DNA from: Novosphingobium album (ex Liu et al. 2023)
Lineage (GTDB): Bacteria > Pseudomonadota > Alphaproteobacteria > Sphingomonadales > Sphingomonadaceae
NCBI RefSeq assembly: GCF_029076845.1
Contig: NZ_JARESE010000059.1
Coordinates: 1-32,433, forward strand
Length of the DNA: 32,433 nt
Reading direction: 5' to 3'
In this document: positions 11,893 through 24,005 of the stretch, piece by piece
How positions within the stretch are numbered: the stretch's first letter is position 1
Layout: every line of letters starts with the position of its first letter
Translations under genes and position numbers: made by a program
The notes under the pieces: generated by a model
Told to the model about the DNA's origin: nothing
What the model saw: only the letters and a program-made list of their open reading frames with translations
Database searches by the model: none

Positions 11893-12339
11893 ATGACAAA
11901 TTCGGGTGCGATGATCGTGATCTGCCCGTCGTGCTCGACTGCAAATCGGGTGCCGAAGGATAAGCTTCTCGCGGGAGGCAAGTGCGGCCGATGCGGATCG
12001 CTGCTATTCCTAAAGCAGCCCTTGGTTCTCACCGCAGCCAACTTTGGTGCACACGCTACCAAAAGCGACATTCCGCTGCTCGTTGATTTCTGGGCAACCT
12101 GGTGCGGTCCTTGCCAGCAGATGGCTCCCGCCTTCACTGCGGCCGCCGGCCAACTCGAACCCAGAGTGCGTCTAGGAATGCTGGACACGGAAGCCGATCA
12201 GGCCGTTGCTGCCCGCTATGGAATCCGCTCGATCCCGACCCTGATCCTATTTTCAAAGGGGCGTGAGGTTGCCCGCCAATCTGGCGCGATGTCAGCTACT
12301 GCCATTGTCACCTGGGTGCGGCAGGCCCTTCCTGCATAG
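11893..12339 (+). CDS. trxC: Thioredoxin TrxC (thioredoxin 2, zinc-ribbon type)
   Basis: A 148-residue cytoplasmic thiol-disulfide reductase. The N-terminal zinc ribbon has CPSC at 11-14 and CGRC at 31-34. The thioredoxin domain follows, with the active site WCGPC at 70-74 and the cis-Pro loop SIPTLILF. The ATG at 11893 is five bases after GAGGTG; a second ATG at 11911 (MIVICPSC) would give the commoner, shorter N-terminus and is a real alternative. It is the first gene of the island and is convergent with the DUF302 gene. A role in thiol protection during metal stress fits the context but is inferred. Confidence 0.9.
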   Translation: MTNSGAMIVICPSCSTANRVPKDKLLAGGKCGRCGSLLFLKQPLVLTAANFGAHATKSDIPLLVDFWATWCGPCQQMAPAFTAAAGQLEPRVRLGMLDTEADQAVAARYGIRSIPTLILFSKGREVARQSGAMSATAIVTWVRQALPA

Positions 12340-12374
12340 AATATGGTGCTAAATGCGGCGTCCGTATGCGAGAA

Positions 12375-12389
12375 GCTGGCGCTGCCAGC
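12375..12389. terminator. Short hairpin between convergent trxC and DUF302 genes
   Basis: GCTGGC and GCCAGC form a 6-bp perfect stem around GCT in the 79-base gap between two convergent genes. There is no T-tract, so it is at best a weak bidirectional terminator. Confidence 0.25.
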
Positions 12390-12418
12390 GGCACCGTCTC
12401 TGGCATGGGACCGAGACA

Positions 12419-12823
12419 TTATTCAGATGCGCCTTGACGCAAAAGTTCGATAACCCGCGAGAGCTTGTCACGAACTACCTGCGCAGCCTTCGTCAATTCT
12501 GGATTATCGATTGCCTGCATTGAGGCCACCGGATCAATCGCGGCAACTTCGACCTCGCCGGAGCCGTACTGTTGGACAATGACATTACAGGGCAGCATCA
12601 GCCCGACCTTGTCTTCCACCTGCAACGCCTCATGGGCCAGGCCTGGATTGCACGCCCCAAGAATTGTGTAAGGCCGGAAATCGACGTCGATCTTCGACTT
12701 GAGTGTCTGCTGGATATCGATCCGGCTGATGACACCAAACCCTTCGGTTTTAAGGGCAGCTTCGGTGCGCGCAATGGCATCATCGAACGGACCCTGAAGC
12801 TTGGCGGCCATATAGTACGTCAT
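12419..12823 (-). CDS. DUF302 domain protein
   Basis: A 134-residue protein made of a single DUF302 domain, with the characteristic PYTILGACNPGLAHEAL and VGLMLPCNVIV segments. There is no signal peptide, so it is probably cytoplasmic. The domain's biochemical role is unknown to me; it is common next to metal and sulfur genes. The ATG at 12823 is preceded by GAGAGG seven bases upstream, so the longer open frame to 12856 is not used. It is the last gene of the minus-strand divalent-metal block, 34 bases after the 61-residue Cys/His gene. Confidence 0.85.
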   Translation of the reverse strand: MTYYMAAKLQGPFDDAIARTEAALKTEGFGVISRIDIQQTLKSKIDVDFRPYTILGACNPGLAHEALQVEDKVGLMLPCNVIVQQYGSGEVEVAAIDPVASMQAIDNPELTKAAQVVRDKLSRVIELLRQGASE

Positions 12824-12857
12824 CTTTGATCCTCTCAAATTCAGCAGTTCGGCCAAA

Positions 12858-17453
<4,596 letters not shown>

Positions 17454-17457
<4 letters not shown>

Positions 17458-18689
17458 TGTACTTCCTCCCCGGCGACGACGTCGAAGCGTCCGGTCAGCC
17501 GGTCGATCTGGGACAGGATGTCGCGGTAGCGGGTCATTGCTTCGACCCACTGCGACTGAACCTCGATGATGGCGTCGGCACCGTCCTGCACATCGCTGAA
17601 ACGGAAACCGCCGCGATTGTAGCCTTCGCGGACCTGCTGGAGTGTGCGGACCGCCTTGGGATAGACATCCTGCATGATCCCGTCGGCGCGCATCCGGGCG
17701 GCATCAGCCTCGGCCCTGAGCGAGGCCAACTGGCGCAGACGGTCAAGGCGGGCCGCTTCGGCCAGCAGTTCGATCCGTTGCCGCTCGGCCTGCGCGCGCT
17801 CGATGTTGCCCCGATTGCGGTCGAAACGGCCCAGCGGGATCGAGATCCCGGCCACCAGTGCGACATCGCCCGTCTCGCGCAGATGCCGCACGCCGCCGCT
17901 CACCGTGTAATCCTGCACGCCGCGCGTCTGTTCGACCACGACCGCCGCCTGCGCCCGTTCCACCGTGGCAGATGCAAGCGCACTGTCGGCAGCGGCCAAC
18001 TGGTGCAGGTGATCGTCCGGCTTCTCGATCCCGCGCGGCACCTCGACATCTTCTGCCTTGCCGCCCCAGAACGAGGCCAGCCTCGCGCGGGCGGCATTGC
18101 GGCGTGACCGGGCCTCGTCGAGCGCAAGCCGTGCCTGGGCTACGCGAGCTTCGGCGCGGGTTTCGACGAAGAGCGGATCCTTGTAGCCGCGTACCCGGCG
18201 CAGCGCTTCGGTCTGCATGGCGCGCTCGGTTTCGAGGCGTCGTTCGGCAAGCCAGACAACTTCTTCGGCGATCTGCAGGTCGATGAATGTGCGTTGCACT
18301 GCTTCGGCGAGGTCGAGCCGGGTGAGGCGCGCCGAAGCCTCCGCGACACCGATGTCACGTTCGGCATAGGCGATCCGCGCATCGCGCTTGCCCCCGCGTT
18401 CGATGGTCTGGGCATAAGTGACGGTCGTCTCGGCCTGCCGATAGACGTCATAGGCGCCGGTGCCGGCGATGTTTTCGGCTTCGACTGACAGGACGGGATT
18501 GGGACGAACATCGGCCTGGCTGCGCCCCGCCCTTGCAGACCGGATGCCTGCCTCCTGGGCCTGGATCGCGGGCGATGCCGCAATGGCGCGGCGGACGGCC
18601 TCGTCCAGACTTACGGGTTCCGCACTTGCCGCTATGGGCAAGGCCAGCGCCAAGCCGGCCAATAGGCCGGCGCGCAATGTCAAAGTCAT
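17454..18689 (-). CDS. czcC: CzcC-type outer-membrane efflux protein (TolC family)
   Basis: A 411-residue TolC-family channel with a signal peptide (about 1-23, ending IAASA). Long alpha-helical coiled stretches (SARAGRSQADVRPNPVLSVEAEN, LDEARSRRNAARARLASFWG) and the internal duplication typical of OEP domains are visible. It forms the outer-membrane exit of the CzcCBA complex. AGGAG lies seven bases before the ATG at 18689. The 162-base gap upstream contains a stable hairpin and separates it from the gene for an unknown secreted protein. Confidence 0.92.
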
Positions 18690-18722
18690 GGGAACACTCC
18701 TGAAACGCTTTCAGTTTGCTCG

Positions 18723-18741
18723 CGCGTGTCTTCGACACGCG
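18723..18741. other. Perfect 8-bp stem-loop in the leader of czcC
   Basis: CGCGTGTC at 18723-18730 pairs with GACACGCG at 18734-18741 around TTC. It sits 34 to 52 bases upstream of the czcC start. On the transcribed (minus) strand no T-run follows. It may stabilise the czcCBA message or mark an operator or attenuator; the role is not visible. Confidence 0.4.
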
Positions 18742-18851
18742 GGGCATTCAGGGCACGTCGGGAAAGCCAGCCAATCAGGGAAACCTCGGCACCCCCGACC
18801 GGCAAATCACTCATTCGAATGGTTGAAGCCATCAACAATCGGGATGCCATC

Positions 18852-19310
18852 TTATGCACCGCCGGCATGATGTTCGGTGTCTACAGTCGATCCCGGGCAG
18901 ACTGTCATGGATATCGGGGTGCTGTCGGGCACCCGTTCATGGTCAACGTGCGAGATTTGCACACTATCGATTGTAGAGGCGGCAATCTGCACCGAACTTG
19001 TGAAACGCCACTGCCCCCGGGAACGATATCGGTACTTCTTCCAGTCGCTTTCCTGACAGGCGACCTGCTGGCCTTGCCTCATGAACGCGATGTGAAGATG
19101 GCCGCGGCTTCGGGCGAACCAGCGCTTTTGGCGAACGTAGCCACTGACAATCGTGTGGTCGCCTTCAGCCTTTACTTTGACCCAAAGCACATAGACCGAT
19201 GAATTCGGGTCAATCTGAATGGGGATATCAACACGGGCCGGGCGCGCATCGACGGGGGTAGCGGCCATGAGCGCCGCAGGCGCAATTGCGCCCATAAGCA
19301 AGTATCGCAT
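18852..19310 (-). CDS. Secreted protein of unknown function
   Basis: A 152-residue protein with a signal peptide (about 1-22, ending PVDA), so it is probably periplasmic. The mature part is beta-rich in appearance (RVDIPIQIDPNSSVYVLWVKVKAEGDHTIVSGYVRQKRW), with two Cys (in VACQESD and MTVCPGS) that could form a disulfide and His residues near the C-terminus (EHHAGGA). I recognise no family. It lies between the His-rich protein gene and czcC on the same strand, 65 and 162 bases from them. This makes it a candidate accessory protein of the Czc exporter. Confidence 0.65.
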   Translation of the reverse strand: MRYLLMGAIAPAALMAATPVDARPARVDIPIQIDPNSSVYVLWVKVKAEGDHTIVSGYVRQKRWFARSRGHLHIAFMRQGQQVACQESDWKKYRYRSRGQWRFTSSVQIAASTIDSVQISHVDHERVPDSTPISMTVCPGSTVDTEHHAGGA

Positions 19311-19341
19311 GTGGAAATAATCCTGAAAATACCAGATTCAA

Positions 19342-19358
19342 CGCCGGGCTGCCCGGCG
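19342..19358. terminator. GC-rich hairpin between two minus-strand genes
   Basis: CGCCGGGC at 19342-19349 and GCCCGGCG at 19351-19358 form a very stable hairpin just downstream of the His-rich gene in its reading direction. The minus-strand sequence after it is TTGAATC, too short a T-run for a strong terminator. A partial terminator or RNA-processing site is possible. Confidence 0.35.
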
Positions 19359-19375
19359 CGCGCAAAGCTGGGATC

Positions 19376-19708
19376 TCAGGCTGCTGGGGGCTCGGTTGGC
19401 GGAGTTGGCATCAGCGAGGCGAGCGCCGCAGCCTTGCTCGGCCAGAGCAACTCTTTGTTTGCGAAGGCCAGCATCGCGCCGTCGCTGCCATCAAATACCG
19501 TCGTCATGGGGCAATGGTGATGATGATAGAGTTCCTGCGAGGGATCCGAGGAAGAATCGTCGGAGAAATCTTCGTGGGCGTCAGCATGGTGCGCATCAGC
19601 CACAAGAACTGTGGCCTGACCGTGGTCGTCATGGGCAGCGGCAGGCGCATGAAAACCGGCGCAAAGCACCGAGAACAGAATCAGGAACTGGAGAACAATG
19701 CCCCTCAT
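19376..19708 (-). CDS. Small secreted His/Asp-rich protein, CzcI-like by position
   Basis: A 110-residue protein with a signal peptide (about 1-25, ending APAAA). The mature part is rich in His and acidic residues (HDDHG, DAHHADAHEDF) and has HHHHC at 62-66. The ATG at 19708 follows AGGTGG by six bases; a GTG at 19717 lies within that site and is rejected. Small His-rich periplasmic proteins called CzcI precede czcCBA in Cupriavidus, and this one has a similar place. The sequence itself is not clearly CzcI, so the name is only an analogy. Metal binding is inferred. Confidence 0.65.
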   Translation of the reverse strand: MRGIVLQFLILFSVLCAGFHAPAAAHDDHGQATVLVADAHHADAHEDFSDDSSSDPSQELYHHHHCPMTTVFDGSDGAMLAFANKELLWPSKAAALASLMPTPPTEPPAA

Positions 19709-19748
19709 CGTTTCCACCTAGCAGAGCAATACAGCAGCAGCAAACGCA

Positions 19749-20099
19749 TCACTTGCACTGTTCCTGGCCCAGAACATGACGAAGCTCCTCTGGGATCGAC
19801 ATGGGCACGAAGGCGCTGACCGATGCTCGACCAGTGTTCCCCAGAGGAATGCGGCCCAGCAGCGCGCCGAGGGGTGCAAGCATCAGACGCAGAACTTGTC
19901 CGCGCGCTTCGCGCCATTCGCGCCGGGAAATGGCAAAGATCAGCATGACGGCATGGGCATGGAGGTGGAGCCGCAGGATCTGCTGAGAAAGGATATGCGC
20001 GCGTTCCAGATAGTGCCAGGCATCGGCCGCGTCCTGGCCAGCCCTCGCTTGCCGGAAAGCACCGATCTCCGCCCAATATGCGGTTTCGAGCTGCTTCAT
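19749..20099 (-). CDS. DUF3703 domain protein
   Basis: A 116-residue protein matching the DUF3703 pattern: AWHYLERAHILSQ near residues 27-39, a central HLHAHAVML helix and GNTGRASVSAFVPM near the end. The function is unknown to me. The family is often found with metal-cation transporters. Its ATG overlaps the stop of the CDF exporter gene as ATGA (20096-20099), which argues for co-translation. The central His-rich helix and hydrophobic stretches suggest membrane association or metal contact, unproven. Confidence 0.85.
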   Translation of the reverse strand: MKQLETAYWAEIGAFRQARAGQDAADAWHYLERAHILSQQILRLHLHAHAVMLIFAISRREWREARGQVLRLMLAPLGALLGRIPLGNTGRASVSAFVPMSIPEELRHVLGQEQCK

Positions 20100-20728
20100 A
20101 CCGGAACCCCTCTTGCCGCAAGTTCATATCGAGCCTGCCGAACCACCTGCCATCCACCTTGAAGCCCGAGAAGCGCCATGATGAGCGCGACGACGAGGTC
20201 GGGGAGGCCGCTGCCCGTCCACAGCACCACGAAGCCCGCGCCAATCACCAGCAGGTTGTTGATCGCATCGTTGCGCGAGCAGACCCAGACTGATCGCATG
20301 TTGGCGTCACCCGACCGGAAACGATAGAGCAGGAGCGCCACCGAGATGTTCGTCACCAGCGCGAGAGCGCCGATGCCTGTCATCGCCCAAGGATCGGGCT
20401 GGGTTCCAGCAACAAGGCCCCAGACCGCCGAGACCATCACCCCGAGTGCAAAGGCCAGAATGGTCAGCCCTTTGACCAGCGCGGTCCGCGCCCGCCAGAC
20501 AAGCGCCATTCCGGCGACGCCAAGGCTGATCGCGTAGTTTGCGGCATCGCCCAGAAAATCGAGCGCGTCAGCCTGTAGCGAGCGGGATCCCGATGCGGCA
20601 CCCGCGATGATCTCGACGAAAAACATCACGGCATTGACGACGAGCGCGATCCACAACGCCCTGCGCCACGCAGGATCATTGCGCGCGGTGTCGTCACTGC
20701 AGGAACTGGCGCAGCAACTGTCCGCCAT
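20096..20728 (-). CDS. Cation diffusion facilitator (CDF) family metal exporter
   Basis: A 210-residue inner-membrane transporter with about six transmembrane segments and no sizeable cytoplasmic C-terminal domain, shorter than typical CDFs. The N-terminus is MADSCCASSC, with Cys at 5, 6 and 10 that may capture metal. The second helix has DALDFLGD (Asp54, Asp57, Asp61) and the fifth SRNDAINN, the paired acidic sites of the family. The ATG at 20728 leaves the promoter and MerR operator upstream intact; the open frame to 20782 would run through the operator. Zn, Cd, Co or Pb are likely substrates given the adjacent CadR-type regulator. Confidence 0.88.
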   Translation of the reverse strand: MADSCCASSCSDDTARNDPAWRRALWIALVVNAVMFFVEIIAGAASGSRSLQADALDFLGDAANYAISLGVAGMALVWRARTALVKGLTILAFALGVMVSAVWGLVAGTQPDPWAMTGIGALALVTNISVALLLYRFRSGDANMRSVWVCSRNDAINNLLVIGAGFVVLWTGSGLPDLVVALIMALLGLQGGWQVVRQARYELAARGVPV

Positions 20729-20758
20729 GGCCGAAACTCCTTGGTTCGTTCGAGTCGG

Positions 20759-20796
20759 CCCTCTATATGCACCCTGTAGCAACTACAGGGTCAAGC
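20759..20796 (-). promoter_or_regulatory. MerR-type operator/promoter of the CDF-czc block
   Basis: A perfect 9-3-9 inverted repeat, arms ACCCTGTAG (20771-20779) and CTACAGGGT (20783-20791) around CAA, lies between the divergent CDF and merR genes. Read leftward, TTGACC overlaps its right arm and a TATA-like box follows after a long spacer (about 19-21 bases). This is the arrangement MerR regulators untwist. The arm sequence is of the CadR/PbrR/ZntR class. Confidence 0.85.
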
Positions 20797-20797
20797 G

Positions 20798-21211
20798 ATG
20801 AAAATCGGCGAACTGTCCAGGGCGACCGGCACCAACATCGAGACGATCCGCTATTACGAGCGGATCGGTTTGTTGCCCGAACCGGCCCGGACTGCGGGCA
20901 ATTATCGCTCCTATGGCGAAGCGCATCGCACGCGGCTCGCTTTCGTCCGTCATTCACGCGAGTTGGGCTTCACCATCGAGGAAGTGCGCTCGCTGCTCGA
21001 TCTGGCCGACCATCCCGAGCGCGAGTGCTGCGAGGCCGACCGGATCGCCACCCGGCATCTGGCGCAGGTCGAAGAGAAGATCGGCCAACTCGTTACCCTG
21101 CGCGACGAACTATCGCGCATTATCGGTCGCTGCCGGGGCGGACTTGCCGCCGATTGTCGCGTGATCGAGGCGCTGGGGGATCACACCATGTGCAACGGAG
21201 ACCACGAATGA
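20798..21211 (+). CDS. MerR-family regulator, CadR/PbrR type (divalent metals)
   Basis: A 137-residue regulator: N-terminal winged helix (MKIGELSRATGTNIETIRYYE), dimerisation helix, and metal loop. Cys77 and Cys78 (in ERECCEAD), Cys112 and Cys120 (RCRGGLAADC) match the Cys77/112/119-like set of CadR and PbrR, with a further Cys132 near the His-containing C-terminus. Such proteins respond to Cd, Pb or Zn. It lies divergently beside the CDF gene with a perfect operator between, and its stop overlaps the DUF3147 start. Likely role: activation of the leftward CDF-to-DUF302 unit. Confidence 0.9.
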   Translation: MKIGELSRATGTNIETIRYYERIGLLPEPARTAGNYRSYGEAHRTRLAFVRHSRELGFTIEEVRSLLDLADHPERECCEADRIATRHLAQVEEKIGQLVTLRDELSRIIGRCRGGLAADCRVIEALGDHTMCNGDHE

Positions 21212-21558
21212 TCTATCTGGTCGTCAAAACCGCTATCTCGGCGATCATCATTGTTGTGGTTTCCGAAGTCGCCCGCCGGAGCGCTGGACTTGGCGCATTG
21301 CTGGCATCGCTCCCGCTTGTCGCCGTGCTCAGCATGATCTGGCTCTGGCGCGACACTGGCGACGCAGCGCGTACGGCCAGCTATTCGCAAGCCACGTTCT
21401 GGTACGTTCTTCCGAGCCTGCCGATCTTCCTGCTGATCCCGGTTCTGCTCAAGCGCGGCTTCGCGTTCTGGCCCGCACTCGCGGCCGGCTGCGCTCTCAC
21501 CATCGTCCTGTACGTCGGCATGGCGGCGTTACTCGCTCGTTGGGATGTTCGGCTGTGA
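21208..21558 (+). CDS. DUF3147 family small membrane protein
   Basis: A 116-residue integral membrane protein with about four hydrophobic segments, matching DUF3147: KTAISAIIIVVVSEVARR, then GALLASLPLVAVLSMIWLWRDTGD. No function is known to me. The ATG at 21208 overlaps the merR stop as ATGA, so it is co-expressed with the regulator. A longer open frame to the left covers merR in another frame and is not coding. Confidence 0.85.
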   Translation: MIYLVVKTAISAIIIVVVSEVARRSAGLGALLASLPLVAVLSMIWLWRDTGDAARTASYSQATFWYVLPSLPIFLLIPVLLKRGFAFWPALAAGCALTIVLYVGMAALLARWDVRL

Positions 21559-21713
21559 AAGCGCCTCTCCGAATTGCGTGGTACGTCCGAGCGGGCTGGC
21601 TTGGGCGAAGGACGACTGCAGGCGCGGCCTTCATCGCGATCAAGGCGAAAACGCCCCCGCTCCAAACGTAACACAACTCGCGGAAGCATCTTGCCCCGCT
21701 CTCATTCGATTTG

Positions 21714-21730
21714 CCCGGATGTGCTCCGGG
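21714..21730. terminator. Hairpin between convergent DUF3147 and DUF411 genes
   Basis: CCCGGA and TCCGGG form a 6-bp stem with a 5-base loop, followed on the plus strand by TTT. It lies in the 216-base gap between two convergent genes and may act as a weak bidirectional terminator. The rest of this gap has no gene-like feature. Confidence 0.35.
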
Positions 21731-21774
21731 TTTCGCGGGAGCGGAGATTAAGACGCTCGCTTTTAATGCGACGA

Positions 21775-22203
21775 CTAATGCTGTGCGTATACGCTGGTGC
21801 GCGCGGCCCCGAAGGCAATGACGTTATACCGTTGCGCGCGAACACCCGGCACCTCCATGCCCGGCGATCCGATGGGCATTCCCGCAACTGCAAGCCCACG
21901 AACACCTTTCGGGCGGCTCGCCAGTACGCGGCGCATGTCCGCAATAGGAACGTGTCCCTCGAAGGCGATCCCGTCCACGATCGCGGTGTGGCATGACACC
22001 AGGTTTGCGGGAAGACCCACCTGCCGCTGGAACGCGGTACGGTTCGCGTCATCGACGATTCGCACATTTCTGCCGAAGGCCTGCCGAACCCGCGCAGCCC
22101 ATTGTTCGCAGCACCCACACCCCGGATCGCGATGCATCAGGATGTCGCCTGCCGCTAGCGCGGGGGTCGAAAACAGCGCCAGTGCCAAAACGAGCTTTCG
22201 CAT
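21775..22203 (-). CDS. DUF411 protein, putative periplasmic metal-binding protein
   Basis: A 142-residue protein with a signal peptide (about 1-18, ending PALAA). The DUF411 signature HRDPGCGCCEQWA puts Cys at 29, 31 and 32, and NLVSCHTAIVDG and FEGHVP follow. Proteins of this family are linked to copper resistance and thought to bind metal in the periplasm. AAGGAG lies seven bases before the ATG at 22203. It is the last gene of the leftward copper arm, separated from the 66-residue gene by a terminator-like hairpin, so it may have its own promoter. Confidence 0.88.
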   Translation of the reverse strand: MRKLVLALALFSTPALAAGDILMHRDPGCGCCEQWAARVRQAFGRNVRIVDDANRTAFQRQVGLPANLVSCHTAIVDGIAFEGHVPIADMRRVLASRPKGVRGLAVAGMPIGSPGMEVPGVRAQRYNVIAFGAARTSVYAQH

Positions 22204-22292
22204 ATGTGATCTCCTTATCCGCGGGTGGCCGCTGAACCGCTCCGGTGTAAACTAAGGTCCAGTCCGCATTTGCCAGTACTCACATGGCAATA

Positions 22293-22320
22293 CGCGGAGG
22301 GTAGCGGACCACCCTCCGCG
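22293..22320 (-). terminator. Perfect 10-bp hairpin downstream of the copper operon
   Basis: CGCGGAGGGT at 22293-22302 and ACCCTCCGCG at 22311-22320 form a perfect 10-bp GC-rich stem with an 8-base loop, ten bases beyond the stop codon of the 66-residue gene. The trailing minus-strand sequence TATTGCC is only modestly T-rich. It probably ends or processes the copAB transcript before the DUF411 gene. Confidence 0.6.
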
Positions 22321-22329
22321 CACCATTGC

Positions 22330-22530
22330 TTACTTGTGATCCATGCCGCTCATGTCGTGACCAGCATGCTCACCAGCCTGCTCGCCATGCTCCTTGCAGC
22401 AGGCCATTTGGCCGAGCTCGTCCTTCTTGCAGCAACAGCACGACTTCTCTGGCGTCGGTGCAGGCTCGGCTGCAAACGCGGCTGTAGAAAGCGAGAGCAC
22501 CAGGGCGCCCAGAAGATACTTGGATTTCAT
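22330..22530 (-). CDS. Tiny secreted Cys/His/Met-rich protein
   Basis: A 66-residue protein with a signal peptide (about 1-20, ending AAFA). The mature 46 residues contain four consecutive Cys (31-34), CC at 44-45, His at 48, 55, 58 and 65, and Met at 60 and 63 (HDMSGMDH), ideal for binding copper ions in the periplasm. GGAG precedes the ATG at 22530, which overlaps the stop of the 118-residue gene as ATGA. I know no named family; a metallothionein-like or copper-chaperone role is inferred from composition and the copAB context. Confidence 0.75.
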   Translation of the reverse strand: MKSKYLLGALVLSLSTAAFAAEPAPTPEKSCCCCKKDELGQMACCKEHGEQAGEHAGHDMSGMDHK

Positions 22531-22883
22531 GTGTATTCTCCAGATAAGATTGAAACGGATCGGGAAACCGGCTGGCGCGGGGGCGGTGTCGGTGGCTCGG
22601 ACTTCAATCCGGACAGGCTTTGGGGCGCCCGGATCTCCGGGCCGATCCAGTCCCATCGTATGGCATTCAGATTGGTGCCGATGGCAGGCGCAGCAAAGAG
22701 GCACGCATGACAGACCCGCGCCACGTCCGGTGCGCCATGATGATGTGAGCGGTCGCCGCTTCCCGGCATGTCGCCGCATTCCATGTTAGCAGTCTGCATC
22801 GAAGCCGCTGCCGGGGCGGCACAAAGCGGTCCTGCGCCGAACGCCAATGCTAGCGCAACAATGAGAGCGACGACCGATTTCAT
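22527..22883 (-). CDS. Small secreted His/Cys protein, DUF2946-like
   Basis: A 118-residue protein with a signal peptide (about 1-22, ending PLCAA). It has Cys36, HHH at 47-49, the CxxC motif CHAC at 58-61 and a Pro-rich segment EPPTPPPR. The order of signal peptide, His/Met-rich stretch, CxxC and Pro tail is the same as in the core-chromosome protein at 1445-1756. The ATG at 22883 begins the signal peptide; the open frame extends to 22925. It lies 66 bases after copB and overlaps the next gene. A copper-related periplasmic role is inferred. Confidence 0.7.
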   Translation of the reverse strand: MKSVVALIVALALAFGAGPLCAAPAAASMQTANMECGDMPGSGDRSHHHGAPDVARVCHACLFAAPAIGTNLNAIRWDWIGPEIRAPQSLSGLKSEPPTPPPRQPVSRSVSILSGEYT

Positions 22884-22949
22884 AGCATCAAGTCCTGCTC
22901 CGTTGCGACCCGTCGGTCCAGCCAAAGTCTTTGTGCATTGCCATCAGAA

Positions 22950-24005
22950 TCAGAACCAAACCCTGACGCCAGCGACAAAACTGACCGCATCTGGATCTTC
23001 TCCTGCGAGCCGTGCCAAACGCGCGGTGTCACCCGCCTTCCGGCTCCATTCCACGCCAACATAGGGCGCGAGCTCGCGTCGGATCTCATAGCGCAAGCGC
23101 GCACCCAGTTCGAAGTCGGTGAGTCCTGATCCCACCCCGATCACGGGCATGTCCTGAGCGGAGAAATTAAGTTCCGCTCGAGGCTGGAAGATCAGGCGCT
23201 GGGTGATCCGCTCATCGTAGCTTCCCTCAAGGCGAGCCCGGATGTCACCCTTGTCGGAGAGGAACATCTGCCCCGTCAAATGGAACCAGTAAGGCGCGAT
23301 TCCCTCTACCCCGAGCACGGCATAAGTCCGCGAGGGATTGGGCACTATATCGTGCCGCAAGCCGACATGGGCATTCCAGAACGGCGAGATGGCACGTGAA
23401 TAGAGTGCCTGGATTTCCAGATCCTCGATCGGCTCGCCGAATGCGCCCTCGCCCTCTGTTTTGATCAGGAGGCGCTCGACGTCACCGCCGAACCAGGCCT
23501 CGCCTGCCCAACGATAACCGTCCCTACCCTTGCGCGCCTGGAATTCGGCGAGATCGAAGAGCACCATCGACCCGCTGAAGGCTCCATTCTCTCGCCGTAA
23601 AGCTTCGCGCGCGCGCGCCATCTCAGCGGGATCGAACACGGTATCCGCGGCATGGTCGCCTGGCGGCGCAGGGGCGGGAGCAGTTCCGATAGCCGGATCA
23701 CCCTCGGACATGCCCGTCATGGCATTCATATCATGGCCGGAGTGATCGATGGCTTCAGGCCGTGGCGGACCGGCTGGCTTAGGCTCGGCAGCGTGTCCGG
23801 CATGGGGATCGACTGCGACAGGCGCGGGAACTGCAGCTTCGGGCTGACTATGGCCGGAATGGTCCATTGCAGCCGGCGCTGCCTCGCCTCGAGCAACTGT
23901 GCCGGGCGCATCCTTCATTTCCATGCCTGGCATGGAGGATTGGGCCACCGCAAAGCCGGGCGTTGCCAACAAGACAGCAGCGCTGATGAGAAGGGTCGCC
24001 TTCAT
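22950..24005 (-). CDS. copB: Copper resistance protein CopB (outer membrane)
   Basis: A 351-residue CopB/PcoB protein. The signal peptide (about 1-21) is followed by a His/Met-rich segment (SMPGMEM, MDHSGH, DPHAGHA, DHSGHDMNAMTGM), then the conserved barrel domain with RWAGEAWFGGDVERL, LQALYSRAISPFW-like and GLRHDIVPNPSRTY segments and a C-terminal aromatic residue (VWF). It acts in the outer membrane with the oxidase CopA. The ATG at 24005 overlaps the copA stop as ATGA, typical of copAB pairs. Confidence 0.95.
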   Translation of the reverse strand: MKATLLISAAVLLATPGFAVAQSSMPGMEMKDAPGTVARGEAAPAAMDHSGHSQPEAAVPAPVAVDPHAGHAAEPKPAGPPRPEAIDHSGHDMNAMTGMSEGDPAIGTAPAPAPPGDHAADTVFDPAEMARAREALRRENGAFSGSMVLFDLAEFQARKGRDGYRWAGEAWFGGDVERLLIKTEGEGAFGEPIEDLEIQALYSRAISPFWNAHVGLRHDIVPNPSRTYAVLGVEGIAPYWFHLTGQMFLSDKGDIRARLEGSYDERITQRLIFQPRAELNFSAQDMPVIGVGSGLTDFELGARLRYEIRRELAPYVGVEWSRKAGDTARLARLAGEDPDAVSFVAGVRVWF

